From an uncultured Clostridia bacterium (lineage in GTDB: Bacteria > Bacillota > Clostridia > Oscillospirales > Acutalibacteraceae): 15,169 bases of DNA. The translations under genes and the position numbers were made by a program. Below, one piece after another: positions 1 to 6,538 of the stretch (the stretch's first letter is position 1; each line of letters begins with the position of its first letter). The notes under the pieces were generated by a model, which saw only the letters and a program-made list of their open reading frames with translations, did no database searches and had not been told where the DNA came from. The stretch lies in the NCBI GenBank assembly GCA_937915775.1, contig CALGGQ010000162.1:1-15169 (forward strand). Reading direction: 5' to 3'.

Positions 1-31
1 GAACCTTTAAAATTGTGAAGAAATAAGAAGA

Positions 32-69
32 AGAACAGAAAAGGCTGCCTCACGGTTGTGAGACAGCCT
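32..69 (-). terminator. Intrinsic terminator of the amidoligase-PcfJ operon
   Basis: A 12-bp stem (42-53 against 58-69, loop 54-57) lies just past the stop codon of the last minus-strand gene. On the minus strand it pairs fully with one G-U wobble, whereas on the plus strand the same position is a C-A mismatch. The minus-strand sequence after the stem is T-rich. This points to termination of the leftward operon. Confidence 0.85.
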
Positions 70-72
70 CTT

Positions 73-480
73 TTAGTATTCAATGTGGCATAAACGCTTG
101 TGCTCCTGCGTGCAGGCGTCGTCCGAATGACGTTCGTCCACCGGAAATCTGGTGAAATGCTGAAAGGCAGAGCCCCAGCCGGAGGGTTGCCCGTGATAAC
201 AGTAGTAGATTTCATTCTCCTCCGTATCAATTGCAAGCGCGCGGTCGGCGTCATCAATGAAATAATAGAAAGCCCAGTCCGTTTCCTTGCGTCGCTCTGT
301 TATGCGGTTAATGTTGATGTTGGTTTCCGCTCTGCGGAAGCTGTCAGCTTCGGTTATGAATACCTGCCCGTCCTCGCGCACGGTAATGCGGGTATTGACC
401 GTCATATCGTTCCCAACGGTAATGGGACTGTCGTCCTGCAGGATTTCCTTTACGCTTGCTGCAAACTCCTGATAGGTCAT
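73..480 (-). CDS. Hypothetical protein, last gene of the left operon
   Basis: Encodes about 135 residues. I chose the ATG at 480 because AAAGGAG sits about 6 nt upstream. An in-frame ATG at 498 lies upstream of that site and would absorb it into the coding region. The protein looks soluble and acidic, with no signal peptide or membrane segment. The N-terminus (MTYQEFAASVKEILQ) reads as a helix, followed by beta-rich, charged sequence and a Trp/Tyr-rich middle (DWAFYYFIDD). I do not recognise a family. It is the distal gene of the minus-strand run, 29 bases after the preceding gene, and is followed by an intrinsic terminator. Function unknown. Confidence 0.7.
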   Translation of the reverse strand: MTYQEFAASVKEILQDDSPITVGNDMTVNTRITVREDGQVFITEADSFRRAETNININRITERRKETDWAFYYFIDDADRALAIDTEENEIYYCYHGQPSGWGSAFQHFTRFPVDERHSDDACTQEHKRLCHIEY

Positions 481-509
481 AGTTGTTCTCCTTTCCAATG
501 ATAAAATTC

Positions 510-899
510 TTAAATGCCGTATGTTTCGAGCAGCTGTAAGACCGCGTCAGCATCGTTGCAATCAACCGTGGTTTCCAACGGCAGATACGGTGCTATCACC
601 AGGTGGTCTAACATGCCGACGATGTACACACTGTTGCCGCTGCTCATACGGCAGGATTGCAGGTGTGCCCGCGGCAGCCGGATACGGTTGTTGACAATCC
701 GGCAGACGAACACCCCTGCGGTAAGATGGTTCTTGTTGTAATCAACAAAGCTATTATAATCCGCAAACAGGCGGAGATAGCACGGATTTGGTTTTGGGCT
801 GTCGTGATCGTCTGTAGTATAGCCGTAACTTCTTTGTGGTTTCCGTGCCTGCCGCTCTTTTGAAGCGGCAGGCTGTTCTTTAAGCAATTTCGTCATCAT
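510..899 (-). CDS. Small AbrB/swapped-hairpin-like protein downstream of PcfJ
   Basis: Encodes about 129 residues. The start is one of three consecutive ATG codons (902, 899, 896). An AGAGG motif at 905-909 fits 899 or 896 best. The gene begins inside the 3' end of the PcfJ-like gene, overlapping by about 20 bases, so translation is probably coupled. The first 35 residues are basic and low in complexity. The middle (about 65-105) contains VNNRIRLPRAHLQ then SGNSVYIVGMLDHLVIAP. That spacing of a beta hairpin with R-I-x-L-P and a later hydrophobic hairpin is typical of AbrB/MraZ swapped-hairpin DNA-binding domains. The family link is my inference from pattern, not a database match. No membrane segment is seen. 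Confidence 0.6.
   Translation of the reverse strand: MMTKLLKEQPAASKERQARKPQRSYGYTTDDHDSPKPNPCYLRLFADYNSFVDYNKNHLTAGVFVCRIVNNRIRLPRAHLQSCRMSSGNSVYIVGMLDHLVIAPYLPLETTVDCNDADAVLQLLETYGI
847..873. repeat. 10-bp perfect hairpin at a gene junction
   Basis: GCCTGCCGCT (847-856) pairs perfectly with AGCGGCAGGC (864-873) around a 7-nt loop. It lies just after the PcfJ stop on the minus strand and inside the first codons of the following gene. No T-run follows, so it is not a terminator; it may be an mRNA processing or stability element. Confidence 0.45.
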
Positions 900-2595
900 C
901 ATCTTCCTCTTCGTCCGGAAAGTCGTAATAATCCGGATAGATAAGGTTGTGTTTTTCGCACCAGGCAAAGAAAGCGCAGCGCACCTTTTCATTTTCCTCA
1001 ATGCTCTCATTATATGCCAGCTTTGCCTGTTCCACTCTGGTATGGCGGAAGGATAGTTGAACGGCGGCAACAATCGCGGTGCCGCGTTTGATTACAAGGA
1101 CATTTTCATCGCCGCAGCTCCAGTTGCGCAGGCAGTTGTGGAGCGCATTGCCGGCATGACGCGTCTCGTTTGTTGTACGAAGGAAGCGAAAGTCGCAGTC
1201 CAGAACGCTGTCCTCCAGTGACAGTATGCTTTCGGGAATGACCATCGGCATGGAATACGGGGCGTGAATCGGACATCGTACGTGGAAAAAATCCGTTCCA
1301 ATCGATTCGATTCTTTCGCTGTATTCCCGGAAGTGCTTTTTTGACTTTTCCCGTTTGTAATACTCACTCAGTCCCCCGTAGTCCTTTGCCATCTCGCAGG
1401 TGTGGCTGACGGAAATCTGCAGTAAATGGATGAACTTTCTGATTTGTTCACCGGTTTGACAGTAGTCGCGGATAAACTGATGAACGACGGGATATGTGTG
1501 AAGATAATACAGCAACGTATGGATTTCGGGAATTGCCAACATATCGCAGAAAAGCGAAATGTTCTTCTCCTCCTTTTTCCCGTCCGGGTGCTTGCGTGGC
1601 GGGTTTATATCGTCAAACAGGCACGCCAGCTCCGGCAGGTAGAACAGCAAGCCCTGTTTTTCAAACAGGCATTTTTTGATGGTTTTGGTTTTCGGCAAGG
1701 TGCTGTTTTGGTAAGCGGTTAATGCCTCGCCGATATCGGCAAACACGGGAAAGGAGCCCTCTGTTTGCAAGGAGCCGAGCCGATAGGGGACCGAGCGGTA
1801 AAAATCACGGTTAAAGCCCCTGAAGCGGTTCAGTGCAATCAAATCGGTGATGGTCAGCTCCTGCGGCGTAAACGGAAAATCCGTGTGCCAGGAGGGCTTT
1901 AAGAAATCTATCAGGTATCTTTTAATGTCGTTGTTATGGGAAATGACGGACAGGCAGATATCCAGCTTTTCTGCGTTGAAATCCTCCGTGATGTCCTTTT
2001 GGTAGGTTTCGTCGGTTCCGTTTTCAAACGACAGATACGTTCTGCCGTCATGATGAAGGGTAAACACCTCGCGGCTTGCGTGCAGAACGTCGTGGCAGAT
2101 ATCCACCGTCACGCTGTCTGAGACGGTAAACAGGCAGTCAAGCAGTTCCCTGACGCTCTTGATTTCCATCGATACACAAACCTTTTCGCTGTCTTTTGAA
2201 AGGCGGATATTGCGTTTGGCATTCGTTTTGTAAATGGTGTTCATACAAAACGGGCAGACGACGCTCGGCTTGTCTTTAAAGATAGCGGTGTTAATCTGAA
2301 GCGAACCCTCCGGCTGTTCTTGGTACAACGACTTCCGCGGGTCAATAAAGCAGTCGATTTCATACGGTGAATAGATAATCGGTTCGGAAGGGAAAAGCTC
2401 TCTGGCGTCATACGTTGCATGACAAATCGGACAGGTTATCATTTCTGTGCGGAATACGAACTGCTCTCCCGACCTCTCAACCCTTGAAAATTTTAATCTG
2501 TTTTTTGATTTCATGATTCTTCTTGCGGCTATGCTGTCTACCGTAAGGTCCTTTGTGTGCACGGTATAGCCGTAGTCAATATACAAGGTGTTCAC
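880..2595 (-). CDS. PcfJ-family protein with N-terminal zinc knuckles
   Basis: Encodes about 571 residues from the GTG at 2595; a TTG at 2697 (overlapping the upstream gene) and an ATG at 2514 are alternatives, and none has a good ribosome site. The N-terminal third has two Cys pairs, CPIC (about 55-58) and CPFC (about 114-117), suggesting one zinc-binding unit. The C-terminal domain (about 475-560) has HAGNALHNCLRNW, then IKRGTAIVAAVQLS and EQAKLAYNES, the conserved pattern of the PcfJ family named after the pCF10 conjugation locus. The tail is a run of Glu/Asp. PcfJ proteins occur widely in conjugative elements and phages, but their biochemical role is not settled. The usual partner PcfK is not in this window. 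The gene follows the DnaA_N-like gene by 10 bases and overlaps the next gene. Confidence 0.85.
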   Translation of the reverse strand: MNTLYIDYGYTVHTKDLTVDSIAARRIMKSKNRLKFSRVERSGEQFVFRTEMITCPICHATYDARELFPSEPIIYSPYEIDCFIDPRKSLYQEQPEGSLQINTAIFKDKPSVVCPFCMNTIYKTNAKRNIRLSKDSEKVCVSMEIKSVRELLDCLFTVSDSVTVDICHDVLHASREVFTLHHDGRTYLSFENGTDETYQKDITEDFNAEKLDICLSVISHNNDIKRYLIDFLKPSWHTDFPFTPQELTITDLIALNRFRGFNRDFYRSVPYRLGSLQTEGSFPVFADIGEALTAYQNSTLPKTKTIKKCLFEKQGLLFYLPELACLFDDINPPRKHPDGKKEEKNISLFCDMLAIPEIHTLLYYLHTYPVVHQFIRDYCQTGEQIRKFIHLLQISVSHTCEMAKDYGGLSEYYKREKSKKHFREYSERIESIGTDFFHVRCPIHAPYSMPMVIPESILSLEDSVLDCDFRFLRTTNETRHAGNALHNCLRNWSCGDENVLVIKRGTAIVAAVQLSFRHTRVEQAKLAYNESIEENEKVRCAFFAWCEKHNLIYPDYYDFPDEEEDDDDEIA

Positions 2596-2605
2596 CAGCT
2601 TTCGT

Positions 2606-2917
2606 TTATTCGTTATCAGGTTTATGATAAAGCGCGCCGTCTTGCGCGGGAAAAGGTTTGGTTTCGTCGGGAGGCAGAAGCCGATATTCCGTTTCAATTT
2701 CGCTGCCGGTTGCCGCTTTCACCACCTGCCGAATTTCGCGGTCCATACAGTCCTCCAGTGTTCTTAAGCGGAAGTCGCTGCTTGAAAAGAAGCGTACTCG
2801 ACTGCCGTCCGCTGATACTTCAATGGTGATTCCCGCCAGCCAGACGCGGTACACGATTCGGTTCATACGCTGCTGCAGTATCTCGCGGAGGGCGCCCTCT
2901 GTTACCTTGTCATTCAT
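2606..2917 (-). CDS. DnaA N-terminal-domain-like protein
   Basis: Encodes 103 residues. The ATG at 2917 has GAGAGG about 9 nt upstream and overlaps the stop of the preceding membrane-protein gene (ATGAATGA), so it is probably coupled. The fold pattern matches the small N-terminal domain of DnaA: a helix ending in YRVWL (about 23-27), a beta hairpin (ITIEVSADGSRVRFF), then SSDFRLRTLEDCMDREI and a final strand TEYRL. In DnaA this domain binds helicase loaders and regulators. A stand-alone copy on mobile DNA could interfere with or recruit replication proteins, which is inference. Assignment is by pattern only. No AAA+ ATPase or domain IV follows. Confidence 0.6.
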   Translation of the reverse strand: MNDKVTEGALREILQQRMNRIVYRVWLAGITIEVSADGSRVRFFSSSDFRLRTLEDCMDREIRQVVKAATGSEIETEYRLLPPDETKPFPAQDGALYHKPDNE

Positions 2918-3539
2918 ACGCGCTTACCTCTCTTTTACCGTTTTCGCTGCTTGGCGAGAACGTGAACAGCCGATAGGGATGAGGGAATACGCCGATGATG
3001 GTGGTGATTAACAGGACAATCAGTACCATACCGTTTCGGTACAGCCCGTAGATCAGCGGACCGTAATACTCGGCGAGCAGCGTTATGGCAATATAGGTCA
3101 CGCCCATTACGGCAGGAAAGATACGGCTGTTGCGGTTAAAATAGCAGTTCACGAACAGCGCGATAAAGAAGATGCAGAGGGCAAAATCGGAGATATAATA
3201 CCAGTCGCGAAAATGCAGGCGACTGATAAAATCATATTGCAGCCATAGCGCGACCGTGTTCCCGAATACGCCGAACAGGATAACCGTCAGCGTCTTTTTA
3301 AACAGCCTGTTCGGGGAAGAAAGGTGCGCCTTCCGCCAGGCAGCGGGCATGGAGGATATCGTAAACAAAACGGCTAATCCGCCCAGTGCGACGTATTCCA
3401 GCAGCAGATAAAAGGCGCACGGTCTTGTCAGCCGGAAGAAGCCGGGGAGGCCTTCCGAGAGCAGACCGGCAAGCAGAATCAATACGGTAACAGCTGACAG
3501 CAGCTTGAGCATTTTAGCTAAAATTTCATTGGTTTTCAT
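2910..3539 (-). CDS. Six-helix integral membrane protein (second of a pair)
   Basis: Encodes 209 residues. AAGGAG sits 8 nt before the ATG. The start overlaps the preceding gene by 14 bases and the stop overlaps the following gene by 8. Six hydrophobic segments are visible at roughly 13-30, 43-64, 84-103, 112-133, 139-159 and 166-184, with short polar loops and a basic C-terminal tail. There are no obvious catalytic motifs, no His-Cys peptidase pair and no transporter signature. Length and helix count match the adjacent membrane protein, so the two may be diverged paralogues or subunits of one complex. Function unknown. Confidence 0.75.
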   Translation of the reverse strand: MKTNEILAKMLKLLSAVTVLILLAGLLSEGLPGFFRLTRPCAFYLLLEYVALGGLAVLFTISSMPAAWRKAHLSSPNRLFKKTLTVILFGVFGNTVALWLQYDFISRLHFRDWYYISDFALCIFFIALFVNCYFNRNSRIFPAVMGVTYIAITLLAEYYGPLIYGLYRNGMVLIVLLITTIIGVFPHPYRLFTFSPSSENGKREVSAYE

Positions 3540-4116
3540 CGCGTTTTCTCCTTCCCGTATGATGCAGTTGTTCGTCAGTTTGTATCAGGCATTCCAGCAC
3601 ATTCAGGCTCAGCAGTGCAATCCCGAGCCAATTCAGTATAACGATATACAGCATATCCCGCGTTCCGTAAATGACTGCCAGAACCATGGCAGCCAGCAGC
3701 AGCGGTATGGCTGCCATTTCCCACAGAATATGCCCGCGCGCTAAGCGAAAGCGCTTTTGCAGCTGCGAGAGCAGCAGCAGGAAAAAGCCGAGGATATTGA
3801 TTACCATAATAACGGTGAAAAAAGCGTCCCACTGATTTTTGGTCAGCCAGAGCATGATTTCGTTTATCAGCAGAGCGATTGAGCCGAGCAGGCTCAGCAT
3901 TCTGTACAGTATCCTCCGCCCGTCCGTTTTGAAAAATGTAACCGTAAAAAACAGCATCTCCAGCACGAGCAAATCTGTCTGAAAATAGGTAACCCTCAGC
4001 CCGTCCTTTTCCGTGGAGCTTATGGTAAACAAACGGAAAAAAATAAACGCGAGGCAGCAGAAAGCGCCCAGTGCGAGCGACAGCCATTCAACGGTTTGCC
4101 TTAAATCCTTCTTCAT
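3526..4116 (-). CDS. Six-helix integral membrane protein (first of a pair)
   Basis: Encodes 196 residues. I chose the ATG at 4116 because AGGAGG lies 6 nt upstream; an in-frame ATG at 4134 is upstream of that site. Six hydrophobic stretches are seen at about 10-30, 43-63, 72-91, 99-119, 130-152 and 155-178. The C-terminal tail is rich in Arg, Lys and His and is probably cytoplasmic. No known family motif was recognised. It follows the MraZ-like gene by 10 bases, whose stop overlaps its ribosome-site region, and overlaps the next membrane-protein gene by 14 bases, so it is a tightly linked operon member. Function unknown. Confidence 0.75.
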   Translation of the reverse strand: MKKDLRQTVEWLSLALGAFCCLAFIFFRLFTISSTEKDGLRVTYFQTDLLVLEMLFFTVTFFKTDGRRILYRMLSLLGSIALLINEIMLWLTKNQWDAFFTVIMVINILGFFLLLLSQLQKRFRLARGHILWEMAAIPLLLAAMVLAVIYGTRDMLYIVILNWLGIALLSLNVLECLIQTDEQLHHTGRRKRDENQ

Positions 4117-4126
4117 ATGGTACCTC

Positions 4127-4531
4127 CTATTCATTAAACGATTGCAGCAGCTTTTCCATTTTCATACAGAACAGGACGTCGCGGTCATCAGGCTCCTTCA
4201 GGCACAGTTCAAAATAACTGCCCTTGCCATTCAGATAAACCGAGCTGCCCAACTGTTCGCTCCGGCGCGCTTCTGGCGGGAGAAGAACATAGCCCTTGCC
4301 GTTAATGCGTGTTACAGTGCCGCCCTTTTTACGCTTGCCGTCAAGCGCACTGCTCAGTAAGAGCTGATAGCAGATGACGTCCTTTCCGTCTTTCCCCAAG
4401 TATACGAAGCGTTTATAGGGGAGCGCCTTTCGGCACAGCGCCGTATCGTACCATGCATCGGGCAATTTAAACTTGGTGCCACCGACAATTTCACAGCAAT
4501 AGTCGCCGTAGATGTCTATGGTCATGCTCAT
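4127..4531 (-). CDS. MraZ/AbrB-like two-repeat protein, putative
   Basis: Encodes 134 residues with AGGAG 6 nt before the ATG, overlapping the amidoligase stop by 4 bases (ATGA). Two modules look alike: residues about 4-27 (IDIYGDYCCEIV, then FKLPDAW) and about 72-112 (RINGKGYVLLPPEAR, then LGSSVYLNGKGSYFELC). This G-x-Y start, K-G-x-x-x-L-P hairpin and G-x-G...E-L end resemble the two swapped-hairpin repeats of MraZ, which is about 140 residues long. MraZ represses the division/cell-wall cluster; here the context is a mobile-type operon, so a local regulator or structural relative is more likely. The first repeat is degenerate. The assignment is inference from pattern. Confidence 0.6.
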   Translation of the reverse strand: MSMTIDIYGDYCCEIVGGTKFKLPDAWYDTALCRKALPYKRFVYLGKDGKDVICYQLLLSSALDGKRKKGGTVTRINGKGYVLLPPEARRSEQLGSSVYLNGKGSYFELCLKEPDDRDVLFCMKMEKLLQSFNE

Positions 4532-5958
4532 GCCGTTCTCCTTTCCTCCTCTTTCTTTTTCAGCACTGCCAGCAGATGAAGCCGTGCGGTTTGAAACTCC
4601 TCTCCCACCAGACCGATATCCGTGAGGAACTGTTCAAAGTAGGTTGCCGAGCCGTCACCGCTTCTGTTATAGTAGGGAGAGAAGGGGTGATTTTTGGCAT
4701 AGCCGCTCAGCGCCAGGCAGAACTGGATATACGCCTTTACCTTGCCGGCATGCGTGGTGCTTTCAAACAAACGGAACTCAATGCCCTTGCCCGTAAACAT
4801 GGAGTGCAGGTTCAGCGCGACATAGCGGGAGCTATAATCGTCGTCTCTGAGACCGTACCAGCAGCTCTTAATGTCCGTCATAGATAAACGGTTCTTCTCT
4901 TTGAGGCAGTTGTAGCGGCTGATAAAGTTGGGATTCACCTTGCCGCACCAGTGCAGCATTCTCTTTTGGCTCACATTCAGAGCAGAGAAAATAATATTCT
5001 CATTGGACTGAAAGGTTTTTACCAGGCTCATAATGCTGAACGGCGTGTGTCCCGTGTCATCAACATGCACATGAATGCCGCAGGAGTCGGTAACACGCAT
5101 TCCGTTTTTTCTCAGCACGCGGATAACCTCCTGCAGGATCGGGATATCCTCGTAGCTCAGAATCGGCGTAACTAATTCGCACTTGTAATCCGGGTTGTCG
5201 ATAGGACGGTTGTTTTCGTCCCTTGAGGCAATGGAGCCATCGTGCGTGATTTTCCAGATGCGGTTCTTTTTATCAACGGGCTTGAAACAGGAGATGCCCT
5301 TGAAATATGAAAGATGCTGCGTGCCGAAGTAGCCGGCAATAAGCTCCGCCGCTCTGCGCTTTGTCATACCCGTAAATTCGATTTCCACGCCAAACGACTG
5401 CGCTTGGAAACGGAAGTGAATTTTGGTAGCGTTGATATAATCCTCCAGCGTACCGTTAAACCACTTGTGCAAAAACTGAAAGAGGTTCAGCTCAGCCTCC
5501 TTGCAGCACCAGTAATCGGGATAGCCGCAACAGCTTCTGACCGTGTCGGGGTAAGAAAATCTCAGCGAGCGCTTATCCAGGAGGATGCTGTTATTCAGCT
5601 CCTCCCAGTTGTTGAGCCAGTAATCGGTATTGCCGAAGTAATTGGCGTACTGTCCCGTGGAAAAATCAAACGCACACTTTGCTTCCTTCTTCCATTGGAG
5701 CCCGTGCTTGTTAATTTTTTCCGCCGAAAAGAATTCAACGGTCAGCGTCTTGCCGTCTCGCTCCACATTCGATACACAGTATCGTTTTTTGGTGTGCTTC
5801 ATCACATACTTTGACGGCGAAGCACAAAATTCAAATTTTTTCGTTTCCTCGCTGAATGCAACCCGTTTACCGGTTGTTGACTGTGCAAAAACGCCGGTCT
5901 CACACGGAACAACAAACGATTTAATGTGCTGATTCATCGTCTCACAGCAAATGCTCAT
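4528..5958 (-). CDS. Amidoligase-family protein with an N-terminal extension
   Basis: Encodes 476 residues. AGAGGTG lies about 5 nt before the ATG at 5958. From about residue 188 it shows the marks of the putative amidoligase family (COOH-amine ligases of the glutamine-synthetase/GCS superfamily): FGVEIEF (189-195, E192 and E194), a Trp then HDGS (239-242), ELVTPIL (261-267), CGIHVHVD (293-300, H296 and H298) and GIEFRLFES (392-400). These acidic and His residues are the expected metal/ATP-binding positions. Such enzymes are predicted to form ATP-dependent amide bonds on peptides or proteins. The first 187 residues are not recognised and include several Cys and aromatic residues (SCCGYPDYWCC). 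It is the first gene of the eight-gene leftward run; the substrate is unknown. Confidence 0.85.
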   Translation of the reverse strand: MSICCETMNQHIKSFVVPCETGVFAQSTTGKRVAFSEETKKFEFCASPSKYVMKHTKKRYCVSNVERDGKTLTVEFFSAEKINKHGLQWKKEAKCAFDFSTGQYANYFGNTDYWLNNWEELNNSILLDKRSLRFSYPDTVRSCCGYPDYWCCKEAELNLFQFLHKWFNGTLEDYINATKIHFRFQAQSFGVEIEFTGMTKRRAAELIAGYFGTQHLSYFKGISCFKPVDKKNRIWKITHDGSIASRDENNRPIDNPDYKCELVTPILSYEDIPILQEVIRVLRKNGMRVTDSCGIHVHVDDTGHTPFSIMSLVKTFQSNENIIFSALNVSQKRMLHWCGKVNPNFISRYNCLKEKNRLSMTDIKSCWYGLRDDDYSSRYVALNLHSMFTGKGIEFRLFESTTHAGKVKAYIQFCLALSGYAKNHPFSPYYNRSGDGSATYFEQFLTDIGLVGEEFQTARLHLLAVLKKKEEERRTA

Positions 5959-6300
5959 TCTGCACCTCTTTGCATGGTCGTTTCCGTCATAATAAAAATA
6001 GTAAGGGTGATAAGAATGATGATACTACCGAGAAAACAGCGCAGGATTATTTTTGGTTTCCGCACGGCAATTTGCCAAGCTAAGCTATGCTTTTCGCAAG
6101 TTCTTAAAAAGAAAAAAGCTAGGCATAACGCCTGAGCTCTTTCATATATGAAAAGTACCCTCGGGTTTCCGTGGTCAGCTTACGCCGCACAACCCGAACG
6201 GGATTTTCTTCGAGGCGATAAAACAGTCTACAGGACTGTTTCTCCAGCTTCTCGCGTCCTTCGGTTGCGACAAGCGGCGTTTCGTTTCAAACCCCGTCGG
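5959..6300. other. Gene-free stretch upstream of the amidoligase operon
   Basis: No convincing gene is seen on either strand. The stretch should hold the promoter for the leftward operon, but I see no clear -35/-10 pair. It contains a 14-bp perfect palindrome at 6140-6153, a short AGGC/GCCT hairpin near 6121-6134 and an 8-bp hairpin AAACAGTC/GACTGTTT at 6221-6241. Base composition is still closer to the left region. Confidence 0.5.
6140..6153. repeat. 14-bp perfect palindrome
   Basis: TTTCATATATGAAA is self-complementary and lies about 180 bases upstream of the amidoligase start. It could be an operator for a dimeric regulator. No regulator gene is tied to it, and an AT-rich palindrome of this size can arise by chance. 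Confidence 0.3.
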
Positions 6301-6340
6301 CATAACAAAACAGGCACCATAATGGTGCCTGTTTGTTATG
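6301..6340. terminator. Strong hairpin terminator next to the tRNA-like end
   Basis: Bases 6301-6320 and 6322-6340 are inverted repeats differing only by one bulged A. The core is AACAGGCACCAT against ATGGTGCCTGTT, and the outer arm is CATAACAAA/TTTGTTATG. On the minus strand it directly follows a tRNA-like CCA end, the usual place of a tRNA gene terminator. T-rich flanks on both strands allow bidirectional use. Confidence 0.65.
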
Positions 6341-6364
6341 GTGACCCGGACGATACACGAAAAT
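6339..6364 (-). other. tRNA-Glu 3'-end-like remnant, candidate attachment site
   Basis: Read on the minus strand, this 26-nt stretch lines up with the 3' end of typical Firmicutes tRNA-Glu: TTCG falls at the T-loop, CGT in the T-stem, and CGGGTCACCA exactly covers the end of the acceptor stem, discriminator and CCA. About 18 of 26 positions agree with the remembered tRNA-Glu end. The rest of a tRNA is absent upstream and the T-stem does not pair. It sits about 175 bases beyond the integrase stop, where an attachment site is expected, so I infer a displaced or decayed tRNA end left by integration. Confidence 0.4.
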
Positions 6365-6435
6365 TTTTACAAAGTACAAAAACGACCTATTCATGCGGGT
6401 TTGCGGATTTTTTGTTTTGTTAAAATCAGTAATCT

Positions 6436-6459
6436 ACCCAAGTTTTTACCCAAGTTTTT
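6436..6459. repeat. Two tandem copies of a 12-bp repeat
   Basis: ACCCAAGTTTTT occurs twice head to tail (6436-6447 and 6448-6459), between the integrase gene and the candidate attachment end. Tandem short repeats here are typical of integrase arm-type binding sites, but no protein-binding evidence can be read from sequence. CGACCTAT also occurs twice nearby (6383-6390 and 6493-6500). Confidence 0.5.
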
Positions 6460-6500
6460 CAGTTTTGTACAATATCTGTAATAGTCCTATATCGACCTAT

Positions 6501-6530
6501 AAAAAAGAGGACAACTATGTGTTATCCTCT
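6501..6530 (-). terminator. Intrinsic terminator after the integrase gene
   Basis: On the minus strand a 10-bp stem with one U-G pair (6521-6530 with 6506-6515, loop 6516-6520) begins 8 bases after the integrase stop and is followed at once by six T residues. It is a standard intrinsic terminator closing the PemK-xis-int transcription unit. Confidence 0.85.
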
Positions 6531-6538
6531 CGTTTTGC

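Noticed and set aside
100..501. Plus-strand frame opposite the first minus-strand gene
   Set aside because: It is the shadow of a gene with a good ribosome site and terminator on the other strand.
6148..6423. Plus-strand open frame of 91 codons
   Set aside because: It runs through hairpins and the tRNA-like end, has no ribosome site and resembles the spurious translations seen next to tRNA genes.
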